A stretch of 64,000 nucleotides of DNA from positions 5,026,488 to 5,090,487 of the forward strand of contig CM037474.1 in the NCBI GenBank assembly GCA_021014325.1, in the 5' to 3' direction. This document shows, piece by piece, positions 54,085 to 64,000 of this stretch (position 1 is its first letter; every line of letters starts with the position of its first letter). Made by a program: the position numbers and the translations under genes. Source of the DNA: Plazaster borealis (lineage: Eukaryota; Echinodermata; Asteroidea; Forcipulatida; Labidiasteridae). The notes beneath the pieces are model-generated. The model was not told the DNA's origin. It searched no databases and saw only the letters and a program-made list of their open reading frames with translations.

Positions 54085-54745
54085 AAGACGAAGTCAAAAC
54101 ACGATGAGACCTGGTTCTTGATAATTTTACCAAGACAAAGTCCAAACACGATGGGGCCTGGTTCTTAATTATTTTACCGAGACAAAGTCGAACCACGTTG
54201 ATGCCTGGTTCTTGATAATTTTACCAAGACAAAGTCAAACCACGGTGAGGCCTGGTTCTTGATAATTTTACCAAGACAAAGTCAAACCACGGTGAGGCCT
54301 GGTTCTTGATAATTTTACCAAGACAAAGTCAAACCACAGTGAGGCCTGGTTCTTGATAATTTTACCAAGACAAAGTCAAACCACAGTGAGGCCTGGTTCT
54401 TGATAATTTTACCAAGACAAAGTCAAACCACAGTGAGGCCTGGTTCTTGATAATTTTACCAAGACAAAGTCGAACCACGGTGAGGCCTGGTTCTTGATAA
54501 TTTTACCAAGACAAAGTCAAACCACAGTGAGGCCTGGTTCTTGATAATTTTACCAAGACAAAGTCGAACCACGGTGAGGCCTGGTTCTTGATAATTTTAC
54601 CGAGACAAAGTCGAACCACGGTGATGCCTGGTTCTTGATAATTTTACCAAGACAAAGTCAAACCACAGTGAGGCCTGGTTCTTGATAATTTTACCAAGAC
54701 AAAGTCAAACCACGGTGAGGCCTGGTTCTTGATAATTTTACAGAG
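54085..54745. repeat. 47-bp minisatellite
   Basis: About fourteen units: GAGGCCTGGTTCTTGATAAT then TTTACCAAGACAAAGTCAAA and CCAC(A/G)GT. Highly homogeneous. Confidence 0.93.
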
Positions 54746-55017
54746 GAATAGTCAGTTTTTGTCGTTTAAATGACAAATGCTTTGGTGAATTGATGCAGAA
54801 TACCAATTTCTTATCCTTGAAAACATAGAACAAAAAGTAAACCAGGAGGTTTGGAACAGATATTGGATTTGAACCACCATCCATGAGATGAAAGTAAAGG
54901 AAAGATGCTCCAACAACAACATGCAGCCGATTTCACCAAACTTTATGCAACTTGCACAACATTCATTGTGGGAAGTTGGGCCACTTGCACAATAAAATGT
55001 GAAGCAAGTGGACCTAA

Positions 55018-55400
55018 AGGTAGGTTCATAGATTGCTAACTACTCCGAACATTAATGACCATAAAAACTTACTTGGTAAGAAGCACTGTTAGCTGTTGAT
55101 AGTATAAAATATTTTCAGAAACGATTCTCTTCACCCAAACATGTTTGAATCTGAGAAACAATTTGTGCACTTCTCAGATTTCTGAGGGCTGGTGTCCGTT
55201 TGCGAATGCTGCGACCAGAGATGCGGTTGGTACCTGCTGTCACCTCGCTAAACATGGATGGATTCAACGTTCTTGTGAAAATACTGTGACAGTTTTTTGC
55301 CGTTTCCTCAGCAAGTAGATACTGTACTCAGCTGAAACTTTCACATGTGACTTTTCTTGTATCTTTCTTTATAATTTTGCCTATTACTCAGCATTACGTT
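55018..55400. repeat. TTAA-type MITE, GGTTCATAGATTGC copy
   Basis: Related to 5948-6393 and 19483-19790 (GGCTGGTGTCCGTTTGCGAA, CACCTCGCTAAACATGGATG). The left end GGTAGGTTCATAGATTGC is preserved. Confidence 0.6.
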
Positions 55401-55483
55401 TAAAAATCCCAAACAAAACCCTAACTTTGAGCAGTTGCGTACAGTTTCGTGAAATCAGCTGCTATATTTAAATACATCAATAC

Positions 55484-55636
55484 CTTGATCACAGTTTGGT
55501 CCATATGTGTCGTCGGCAGCACACAATTCACACGAGACACCTGTAAAGGCTGGATTGCACTGACACTGTTCCCCCTCTCGCTGCCCCTGGCACCGCCCCC
55601 TCCCATTACACGGATTGCCAGATCCACCCGGACACT
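55484..55636 (-). CDS. STAB-like: Stabilin-like exon 2: laminin-type EGF
   Basis: The 153-bp exon, phase 1 to 1, starts after TTGACAG and ends before GTATTG. It encodes ECPGGSGNPCNGRGRC, then CQCNPAFTGVSCELC and YGPNCDQ, which is the first laminin-type EGF of stabilins. Its length equals that of exon 33, the same position in module 3. It follows a 5-kb intron 1. Confidence 0.92.
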
Positions 55637-56107
55637 CTGTCAACAAAAAACAAAACACGAATACCACATTAAATCACTGAGTGCAAAATTGAAAACTATG
55701 GAAGTGTATTTAGGACATGGTGGGGAAAATTAGAAAATAACAAATTTCTTACTTATTGAATTCCCTTTCATGAGATCCAAAAATCATTGAGATTGGCCCC
55801 TAAATGTCAAAGTTCTTTGTCTTTCTTTCCTCAGTGTGATCTGTAAACACGTTTTTGTACACAAACATATGTACATGTAGCTGTTTGGCATTTCGGATCA
55901 TTCCACTCCAATTTGAAGGGATTGCATACATGTAGTCTGGTAGTAGCAATCTTATTTCATGTTACCGTCATTGAAAAGATCCAATCGTTCTCTTTCCAAT
56001 TGTTGTAAGCTTTGGTATGGAGGGTGAACATGGACAAAACTACAGCTTTATTACAAATGGTCGTTTTTGTGCTCAGGCTTGAGTGCTTTTTTGTGTGTAA
56101 GCTTGGT

Positions 56108-56990
56108 AGACTAAAGTCGCCAATGGTAAGGAAGAGGGGGTATGAGTGCAGTCAACTAAAGTCACTTGCAATGGTAAGGAAGAGGGGGTATGAGTGCAGT
56201 CAACTAAAGTCACCTATGGTAAGGAAGAGGGGGTATGAGTGCAGTCAACTAAAGTCACCTATGGTAAGGAAGAGGGGGTATGAGTGCAGTCAACTAAAGT
56301 CGCCAATGGTAAGGAAGAGGGGGTATGAGTGCAGTCAACTAAAGTCACCTATGGTAAGGAAGAGGGGGTATGAGTGCAGTCGACTAAAGTTACCTATGGT
56401 AAGGAAGAGGGGGTATGTGTGCAGTTGACTCAAGTTGCCTATGGTAAGGAAGAGGGGGTATAGTGCAGTCGACTAAAGTCACTTGCAATGGTAAGGAAGA
56501 GGGGGTATGAGTGCAGTCAACTAAAGTCACCTATGGTAAGGAAGAGGGGGTATGAGTGCAGTCAACTAAAGTTGCCTATGGTAAGGAAGAGGGGGTATGA
56601 GTGCAGTTGACTCAAGTTGCCTATGGTAAGGAAGAGGGGGTATAGTGCAGTCGACTAAAGTCACTTGCAATGGTAAGGAAGAGGGGGTATGAGTGCAGTC
56701 AACTAAAGTCACCTATGGTAAGGAAGAGGGGGTATGAGTGCAGTCAACTAAAGTCACCTATGGTAAGGAAGAGGGGGTATGAGTGCAGTCAACTAAAGTC
56801 ACCTATGGTAAGGAAGAGGGGGTATGAGTGCAGTCAACTAAAGTCACCTATGGTAAGGAAGAGGGGGTATGAGTGCAGTCAACTAAAGTTACCTATGGTA
56901 AGGAAGAGGGGGTATGAGTGCAGTCAACTAAAGTTACCTATGGTAAGGAAGAGGGGGTATGAGCGAAGTCACCTATGGTAAGGAAAGGGT
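56108..56990. repeat. 45-bp minisatellite
   Basis: About nineteen units of GGTAAGGAAGAGGGGGTATG then AGTGCAGTCAACTAAAGTCA, very homogeneous. Because 45 is a multiple of three it creates long false reading frames. Two units have lost one base, and 48-bp variants also occur. Confidence 0.93.
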
Positions 56991-56994
56991 TAAG

Positions 56995-57300
56995 GGTGAG
57001 CCCTGATTTGAATGAAAATGTTGAACTCCTCCTCGTCACTTTCAATGGGACAAACCATTTTCTAGTGCCCTAAGTAAAATGGATAACTGATTTCCGATCA
57101 TAGTTCTCCGGTGGGGGAACTTTTCATTACTTGTATTTTAAACCGAGCCCTGATTTGAATGGAAATGGTGAAATTATCCCCATCACTTTCAATGGGACAA
57201 ACCATTTTCTACTGCCCTAAATAAATGGATTTGAACTGGTTTCAGTCATTTCAGAACACAGTCCTCCAGTGGGGAACTCTTCAATATGTTTATAACCCGA
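56995..57300. repeat. ~147-bp tandem duplication
   Basis: Two diverged units with GAGCCCTGATTTGAATG(A/G)AA, CTTTCAATGGGACAAACCAT and CCAGTGGGG or CCGGTGGGGG. Confidence 0.75.
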
Positions 57301-57769
57301 CCCAAAAAAGGTTTTTGACTCTGCTGTATTTATACTGATCAATCAGGCAGAAAGTGTGCTCTTTGTTAAAAATACAATTACTCAAAAGCAAAATGTAAAA
57401 AAGGCTCAATTGATTACGTGTACGGCAGGGTCATCGGACTATTTGGTACACGGTGGAGTACAGTCTTGCCCACAAAGTCATACGATACACTGTTTGGTAC
57501 ACGGTGGTACAGTGTATTGCTCACAAAGTTGTACGATACACAATTGTAAAATGCTGTCTACCCACAAAATGAACTTTCCTTAGTCATTATCAATTGAATA
57601 GTTAGGTCATATAAAAATCCAACGGTTTATTTGGAAAATCGAGGCTTGAATCTTATTTTATTTTAAGCTAAAACTTATTAGGCCTATGTTAAAAAACAAA
57701 GCTATGATACATCATGAACACACTTTAATTGTCCCTTACATGTTGAATTTTGAATAAACTGGTCTTTTT

Positions 57770-58300
57770 TAGTCAACACTAACTCCCTAACTACTCTAGG
57801 ATCCCTCCTCACACTTAAAAAATCCAATGCCCTTATGGAAACTTGATACCCCCATACTGTTGGACTCTGATTAAGGTGGTTTGCCTGATCCCATGAGTGA
57901 TTTACTCAGATCCTTCCTCACTCCAACAAAATCCAACACCAAAACATCCAAACTGTTGGACTCTGATTATGGTGGTACATGTATGCCTGATCCCATTATG
58001 AGTGATTTACTAGGTTCCTTCCTTACTCAAACATGATCCAACAGCAATTACATGAATTAGGTAACTCAACACCCAAACTGTTGAACTCTGATTATGGTAG
58101 CATGCCTGATCCCATGAGTGACTTACTCCATCTCTGAGCCTTCTGCACTCTAACAAAATCCAACAGCATTAGGTACATGTAACTTAACACCCAAACTGTT
58201 GGACTCTGATAATGGTGACCAGTTGCACCTGATCCCATGTAAAGCCTTCAGTTTTAATGGTGCTTTTCTCAGTCCAACAGAATCAAACAAAAACATGCCA
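57770..58300. repeat. ~125-bp degenerate tandem repeat
   Basis: Four units with AAACTGTTGGACTCTGATTA, GCCTGATCCCATGAGTGA and AACAAAATCCAACA. Confidence 0.75.
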
Positions 58301-59439
58301 ACCTTGGATTTTGATTGTTATGGGCATTTATAAGGCTTAAAAAGAACACCTCTATGAGGGAAAAGTTAAATTTCTACTGTAAAACATTCTAGGGTAACCA
58401 AGCCAATCACCAAGGGCATTAATAGGGCATCCCTCTGTTGCCCTGTATCAAATTAAAATAATTACCAAATAATTCATTGTGAATCCATTACATGTACAGT
58501 GTAAGTCGAGAAAGAGATAAGAATGGAACCTTGATTAGGCCACATAAAAAAAAAAAATTGTTGATCGTCCCCGCCCGACCCTACAAAACCCCCCCGACCC
58601 CATTATTTTATTTTTTATTTTATTTTTTTTAAATCATAAAAACGGTATTTTTTATGATCTTTTCAGTCAAATTTGGCTCCCAGATTTTCAGCTGATATTT
58701 TTTCAAAATCCATAGGTCGGAAATAGATGATTGAAGAAAGATTATTCATGTTGGGAACACAAGAAAAATTCTTCAAATATTTACTTAGGCTGCGTTTTAG
58801 TTTTTTGAAAATGTTTACAGAAAAAGTCATCTAGGATTTGAAAGGGTTTAACAAAACAATTAAAAACATCAAAATCACACAAACCCTTTGTTTTATAGTG
58901 ATTATGATGATATCTTTATTCTTTATTTCATATTTTGCCATGTCAAAAAAACAAAAAAACGCCCTCCCTCCCCCACTTCCCATAAAAAAAGGACGGTCAA
59001 CAATTTTTTATTTTTATGTGGCCTTATGGAAAATGAATGAAGGTGAACCCTAGTGAACACAAATTTATCTTTGCATTTTGTAACTGGCTCAAAACAACAT
59101 TCAAGGAGGTTTAAATTTTGCAAAAACACTTCACTAGTCCTCGCTGTCACTAGTTCAAATTCCATCAAGATTTGGTTTTGAAGCATTGTGAGTAATTACT
59201 ATAATCTTTGGTTTTACTAGTGATTTCATGGTTTTCAACACAGTATCTAGATGTATATTGTGGTAATTTAAGGCAATTCTTGAATTTTCAAAGGTTTTCA
59301 TTGCATTATTGATTTATTCACAATAAATTTTCTGCAAAATGACAAAGCACGGAGAAAGGAATCCCTCCAATGGTGAAATTCAGCACGGATTAGACAAGCT
59401 GCAGCTAACCTTTTGGTCAGTACATTAGAAAAATTACAG

Positions 59440-60070
59440 TCTGGTACAGGGCTCAAATTTTGGGGGAAAATCCACTGGGATTGTAGCTCAAAATGTGTAC
59501 TGGACCAGAATTTTTGTTGCAAGGCAAGAATCAAAATGAAAAGAAACTTCCTGACCCAGGTTAACATGCGTTGAACTGTTTTTATTTGAACAAGCACTAA
59601 GAAATGTAAAAGGAGACTTTTCTAATGTCTTTATTGCAGGGTTCTCCCCAGGATTTTTCAAAACTGTGGGGCATTCTGGACCCAATTTTTTGGATGTTTG
59701 GCTGGAGCAAGCTGAATTGAAACAAGGTCTTCGGAATGTTTTCTACTTGGATCTTTATTTTAAAAACCCTACTGTGCAATCGGGAGCATTCCATGTGGTT
59801 TAATCTTGATTTTGTTGAAAAAAATAATAATAATAATAATGAAAATAATCTTCTTTTTTTGGTTGATTTTTTTGCGTATTGGCTGAAATTTGCGAGTAAC
59901 AGCACGCAATTCGCACGTATCGGCCTGATACGCTAGCTTGTGCATGTTGAAAACCCTGTATTGGTATTTCATTACTCAACAGAATTGAAATGTGTTTTAT
60001 CAGACTCAAAGTCATCATTTGAACACATTAATTGAATTCTGTTCAAGATATTACACAGTGAGGATTGTTA
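59440..60070. repeat. Dispersed repeat M, copy 2 (inverted, expanded)
   Basis: Shares the two ends of 14640-15020 in reverse orientation (ACAGAATTGAAATGTG, ACACAGTGAGG), with unrelated sequence in the middle. Confidence 0.5.
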
Positions 60071-60404
60071 GCTTTTTCCTTGACCTCCATGTATCAAGAA
60101 TTCACACTCTGGATGTGTAGATGAAGTCATTGCTCATTTGTGAAGTGATCCCTGCGTTCTTGTCAGTTTTGCAGGCTGTACAAATTTTGCTTCAACTATC
60201 AATGTGAATTCTTAGCTGGGGTCATCAGACAGAGACAACCCTGGTTACCATCATAACAATTCACAGCCTTTTTGTGACTGTGTGAGGGCATGTGTGAACC
60301 AAATTTACGTGATGCAAAAAAAGTAAAACAAACTGTTTTTCCACTGTTGTTATTTTTATTATTATTACTTTATTTGGCAATGGTTACAAGAAAACAACAC
60401 ACCA

Positions 60405-60560
60405 GAGGGTGTCGTGGTCGAGCGCACCGAATTCAAGTTGTGGTGGCTGATTCAACACAATGTGCGTTTGAATCTCGGTCCCGGCACTTGTGTCTTGAGC
60501 AAGACACATTGCTCCTCGGCGTTTATGTCCCAACTTATTGGTCCTGCCAAGTGACAAAGT
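60405..60560 (+). mobile_element. SINE-L 5' part, truncated
   Basis: tRNA-like head GTGTCGTGGTCGAGCGCACC with TTTGAATCTCGGTCCCGGC, then CTTGAGCAAGACACATTG. It ends 115 bp inside intron 1 from exon 1. Confidence 0.7.
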
Positions 60561-60677
60561 AGAAGTACAGGCAATCAAAATAAGAAAAAATTGTAATTGT
60601 GATGCAAGGAAATTTGCAGTAAAAAGCGCCCCTCAAGCAGTCAAAAATACGGTCAAATAACAGGAGAAAATACTCAC

Positions 60678-61269
60678 CTAAGCACATTGGACCCCAATAC
60701 CCAGGATAGCATTCCTGTCTTACTTCAGTCAATCGGCACTGTTGACTACACCCTATAATTTCGCTGTAAGTAATAGGTAGTGTCACTATCACACACCCCC
60801 TATCACCACTCCCCTCTGTGAGGGGAATGGTCCCTGGGGGACACAAGGTGGGTTTGCTGAGGGGGCATAGAACACAGTCTGTCCGTATCACCCTGTTGAC
60901 GGTCGAGTTCAGCTTGCGTGAGTTGGGTTGATCTGTTGGTGTTTTACGACCTATAGCACTTCGTTCATGGCGTAGTTTTCCATCGGGGATGAGGTGGTCT
61001 AGTTGATCAAGACCGTGACATGAGCACTGTGTTATAAAATACAAAATCCACAGGACGAGCGGCCAACTTAAACTGGCGATCCGAAGCTTCGGACGACCGA
61101 GTCTGGTGGGTGTTTCTGAGCGTGCGCTGGAGCGGACGATGCCCCGAGCTTTGTCGCACATCATCCCGTAAGGCTGACTGGTCGCTCCCGCTGCTCGTGA
61201 CAGACAACGATGGCTGTCCAAAACACCGTCTGATCCCATCCAGGCATTCGTTATGGACTGCCTGGTCAT
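60678..61269 (-). CDS. STAB-like: Stabilin-like exon 1: leader and N-terminal Cys-box
   Basis: First recognised coding exon. The first in-frame ATG is at 61269. A second ATG pair at 61164/61161 has a better Kozak context (G or A at -3) and may be the real start. A hydrophobic run (ASLSWPLVLWILYFITQC) about 65 residues from the first ATG is the likely signal sequence; its long basic N-region is unusual and leaves the start uncertain. After it comes a Cys-box with CPPGT and ending in CYPGYWGPMC, which is the stabilin N-terminal signature. The donor is TTAG|GTGAGTA, phase 1. The frame is open upstream to 61359, so an upstream exon cannot be excluded. Confidence 0.85.
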
Positions 61270-61756
61270 TGAGATGTCACCTTCTCTTGGAGGTTTGTTG
61301 CATTGTTCAGATAACAAGCGGAAGAAAGATAAATTTTGCGATAATTTCCTTGTGGTTTACCTGTGACTTCCTCCACACTATAGCACCAGCACGTATGATG
61401 AAGCACTCTTGCTTAACGTAGTATGGTGCCCTTAGTGTTTTTCTATTCAATTCATTAAATAAGTAGATGGATACACGACTTTGTGTCAGCAAGTAACAGG
61501 CAGCGAAAGTTTACATGTGACCTCATTCTGTCCAATCACATCGCATAACCTACTTTAACAGCTTCTGTGATACGCATTTTTGTTTGGCAAGTAGATCGTT
61601 GGAAACACAATACACTTCATGGTTGGTTAGGGACGCCAAAGTGTTCATTTTTCAGGCCGTAGTAGGCAGTAATACTTTTGTGGACCCCCCAAGTAGTACT
61701 TTCAACATTTTTCTTCCGAAATTGATGCACATTGTTTACACATCAAAACCTTTTAA

Positions 61757-62158
61757 AGGGTCAGTCGTTTGTGAAAATTAATGGCAATAAAAACTTACTT
61801 GATGAGAACATAGAGAAAGTAGGCCTACAGGTAAGAAGTAGGCATAAAGCAGCTTTGGATATACTGCATTTTGAGAAACTTTTCACATAGAAGTACTGCG
61901 GTTATGGAAAAAGATATCACTTTTTTAGTATCCCAAAAAATTTGAATCTGAGAAGCGTTAATTACTGCAAAACGTTTCTCAGCCTTGTGTATTCCTCAGC
62001 CAGATTATTCTTCCTGCGTATAACCGCTCCAGATTTTCAGCAATATCTCAAAAACTCTACCACCTTTTGAAATGAAATGTTCAGGTTAGTTTTATGGTAT
62101 ATCTACAACTAAATAGGATTCAGTGAAACAAACGGTTGGTTCCAATTATCCAATCCCT
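61757..62158. mobile_element. TTAA-flanked MITE family E, upstream copy
   Basis: Left TTAA then AGGGTCAGTCG; the interior matches 47500-47887 (ACTGCGGTTATGGAAAAAGA). The right end is mutated (CAATCCCTTTAC). It lies about 490 bp upstream of the first ATG. Confidence 0.78.
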
Positions 62159-62696
62159 TTACGGTCTCCGACCCCCTTGACAATCAGTGCCTTGGACGGG
62201 ACCACTCCAAGTTTGAAAACCGGATATGTTTTTGAACAGGAAGTGGTGTAAATACTGCGCTTTTGCCATTCATTCCTACTACGAGAATGCAGGAAATAGG
62301 ATGACTGGCATGTGCTATATCCACGTAGCTTCCATATCTCTACCTTCCATACATTTATTTTAGATATAGAGTCACGTTGTTTCCTTCTGCCATTTTCTGA
62401 CTGACACCGGCGGGGGCATCATTCTGACGTACCACCTCCGCACCATCTGACACCGTATCAACCTCTGCTGCCACATGATGATATCCGTTGGCATTAGTGT
62501 GATAACAACAGCCTTCGTTTCTCAGTAATGGTGGAACGTATCGACCATAATGACGGAGTCCCGGTTTTGTAGTGTTCTATAGCTGATAAGGTCCCCGCCA
62601 ACAAACTATTTCTCAAATTTTGTTTTGGGGTGTTTATCAGTGCTTGTTTGTTTGTTGGGTTGTTTGTTTGGTTGGTTAGGGACAACCTTCCTCCAT

Positions 62697-63165
62697 GGTT
62701 GGTTGGTTGGTTAGTTAATTGGTTGGTTGGTTGGTTGGTTCAGGTTGGTTGGGTTGGTTGGTTGGTTGGTTGGTTGGTTGGTTGGTTGGTTGGTTGGTTG
62801 GTTGGTTGGTTGGTTGGTTGGTTGGTTGGTTGATTGGTTGCTTGGTTGGTTGCTTGGTTGGTTGGTTGGTTGGTTGGTTGGTTGGTTGGTTGGTTGGTTG
62901 GTTGGTTGGTTGGTTGGTTGGTTGGTTGGTTGGTTGGTTGGTTGGTTGGTTGCTTGGTTGGTTGGTTGGTTGGTTGGTTGGTTGGTTGGTTGGTTGGTTG
63001 GTTGGTTGGTTGGTTGGTTGGTTGGTTGGTTGGTTGGTTGGCTGGTTGGTTGGTTGGCTGGTTGGTTGGTTGGTTGGTTGGTTGGTTGGTTGGTTGGTTG
63101 GTTGGTTGGTTGGTTGGTTGGTTGGTTGGTTGGTTGGTTGGTTGGATGGTTGGTTGGTTGGTTGA
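62697..63165. repeat. (TTGG)n tetranucleotide array
   Basis: About 115 units, almost pure, with rare TTGA, TTGC, GGCT and TGGA changes. It is preceded by TTTG-rich text from 62640. It lies 1.4 kb upstream of the start codon. Confidence 0.97.
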
Positions 63166-63341
63166 TTTATCATAAGTTTAATTTTTGAGGGGACAATAAA
63201 AACAATGGTGTCACTATAAATTGCCGAATGGTGTCTGTCTGCCAATGTCTATCTCTGAACAGTTATTGGAGCTCCTCTCTGCTGTATTAACCCTCTCAAA
63301 ATATGCACGGAATAAACGGGGATTTATTTCTTTTTCATCCT

Positions 63342-63703
63342 CCCTATACCTTTGGCAATTACTCCAGCAATAATGACCATAGAACTTACTTGGTATAGAG
63401 CACAGGAGAGCTGTTGATACTATATAGAACATTATTAGAAATGACACCCTTTGAAGTAAATTAGTTTAGAGAAAGAGGTAATTTTTTTCACCAAAAGGCT
63501 TCAGGCATGAAGCCATTTCTCAGGCATCTGAAAGCACACATGCAACAAGGACTGTGGGGTTTTTTTCTTTCATTGGGGGCCTATTTCCTTGCAACTTCGA
63601 TGACCAATTGAGACCAATTTTTCACAGGTTTGTTATTTTATGCATATGTTGGGATACACCAAGTGAGGATACTGGTCTTTATTACCAAAAGTATACCCTG
63701 CCT
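63342..63703. mobile_element. TTAA-type MITE family B copy
   Basis: Right end GTATACCCTGCCT followed by TTAA; interior TTTTATGCATATGTTGGGAT and GACCAATTGAGACC. The left end near 63342 is less clear. Confidence 0.7.
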
Positions 63704-64000
63704 TTAAAAGGGGGCTGTGTCGTAATGATCAACTTTGGCTGTACATGGGATCATGAACTTCTGCAGTCCTGCTAAATAATTTTGGTAAACCTTATCATAA
63801 AAATAAACAAGTTAGAATTATGTAAGTGCACATGATTTATTCGATGTACAATAAAATGGGCGCAACCACTGAAACATTTTGTTATTGACCCAGTGAGCGC
63901 TAATTGCACATCCATGCATGTTTGTGTACAAAACCTATAAATCTTAAATAATAATAAATAATAATAAGACTTGTAATGCGCACATATCCACCCTGCTGGG

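Larger units (their letters stand above)
1..61269 (-). other. STAB-like: Stabilin-like gene span (43 exons, 3' end outside window)
   Basis: Span of a large multidomain receptor gene. Joining the 43 exons listed below gives one uninterrupted frame of about 1771 codons: leader, then three repeats of [Cys-box, laminin-type EGF, several EGFs, FAS1 domains]. The order EGF / FAS1-1,2 / EGF / FAS1-3,4 / EGF / FAS1-5 is the order known for vertebrate stabilin-1 and stabilin-2 (about 2550 residues), which are endocytic scavenger receptors of endothelial cells and macrophages that clear modified lipoproteins, hyaluronan or apoptotic cells. In an invertebrate the ligand is unknown; a coelomocyte or endothelial-like clearance role is inference. 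No frameshift or premature stop is seen, so the gene looks functional. The Link domain, the last FAS1 domains and the membrane anchor should lie beyond base 1. Confidence 0.9.
61318..64000. other. 5' flank of the stabilin-like gene
   Basis: Upstream region. I see no second gene and no convincing TATA or initiator. It contains two TTAA-type MITE copies and a large (TTGG)n array, listed separately. The rest shows nothing I recognise. Confidence 0.5.

Noticed and set aside
56012..56981. Plus-strand frames of repeated MVRKRGYECSQLKSP units
   Set aside because: The frame is a by-product of a 45-bp minisatellite (multiple of three). The frame breaks where units lose a base, and there is no promoter, splice or homology support.
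62630..63245. Long frames of VGWL or NQPT repeats on both strands
   Set aside because: These come from the (TTGG)n array; a tetranucleotide repeat with no stop codon is open in every frame.

Overview
The window is animal nuclear DNA. It is AT-rich and dense in short non-autonomous transposons, tRNA-derived SINEs and minisatellites, and it carries one very long, finely split gene. Several repeat families (the foldback element ending in GGGCCCAATTTCATAGAG, and the TTAA-flanked elements containing TTGGTAATTGTCAAAGAC-like text) are ones I associate with echinoderms, most probably a sea star. That placement is inference, not proof.

The only protein-coding gene I can support is a stabilin-like (STAB1/STAB2 family) scavenger-receptor gene on the minus strand. 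It starts near 61.27 kb and runs off the left edge at base 1. I assembled 43 exons by hand from conserved EGF, laminin-EGF and FAS1 (fasciclin) sequence plus GT/AG junctions. All phases agree, and the joined frame stays open for about 1771 codons from the first ATG. The layout is modular. Module 1 (exons 1-13) has a leader, Cys-box, laminin-type EGF, EGFs and FAS1-1/FAS1-2. Module 2 (exons 14-29) has a Cys-box, EGFs and FAS1-3/FAS1-4. Module 3 (exons 30-43) has a Cys-box, EGFs and FAS1-5, cut by the window edge. The family would be expected to continue with FAS1-6, more EGFs, a Link domain, FAS1-7, a transmembrane segment and a short tail, all outside the window.

The remaining ~92% is intron and 5' flank. 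It holds: (i) three tRNA-derived SINE families and two LINE 3'-end remnants; (ii) MITE families with clear boundaries, namely TTAA-flanked (piggyBac-like), one hAT-like with an 8-bp duplication, TA-flanked foldbacks, and nested insertions; (iii) hammerhead-ribozyme-like motifs, one inside a 333-bp insertion with an 11-bp target duplication; (iv) about ten minisatellite or satellite arrays, two of which have grown across an exon/intron boundary of the stabilin gene and so repeat a splice donor or a splice acceptor; and (v) a ~470-bp (TTGG)n array 1.4 kb upstream of the start codon. Intron stretches not listed below hold no gene, RNA or repeat that I recognise. I found no second gene, true tRNA gene or rRNA.
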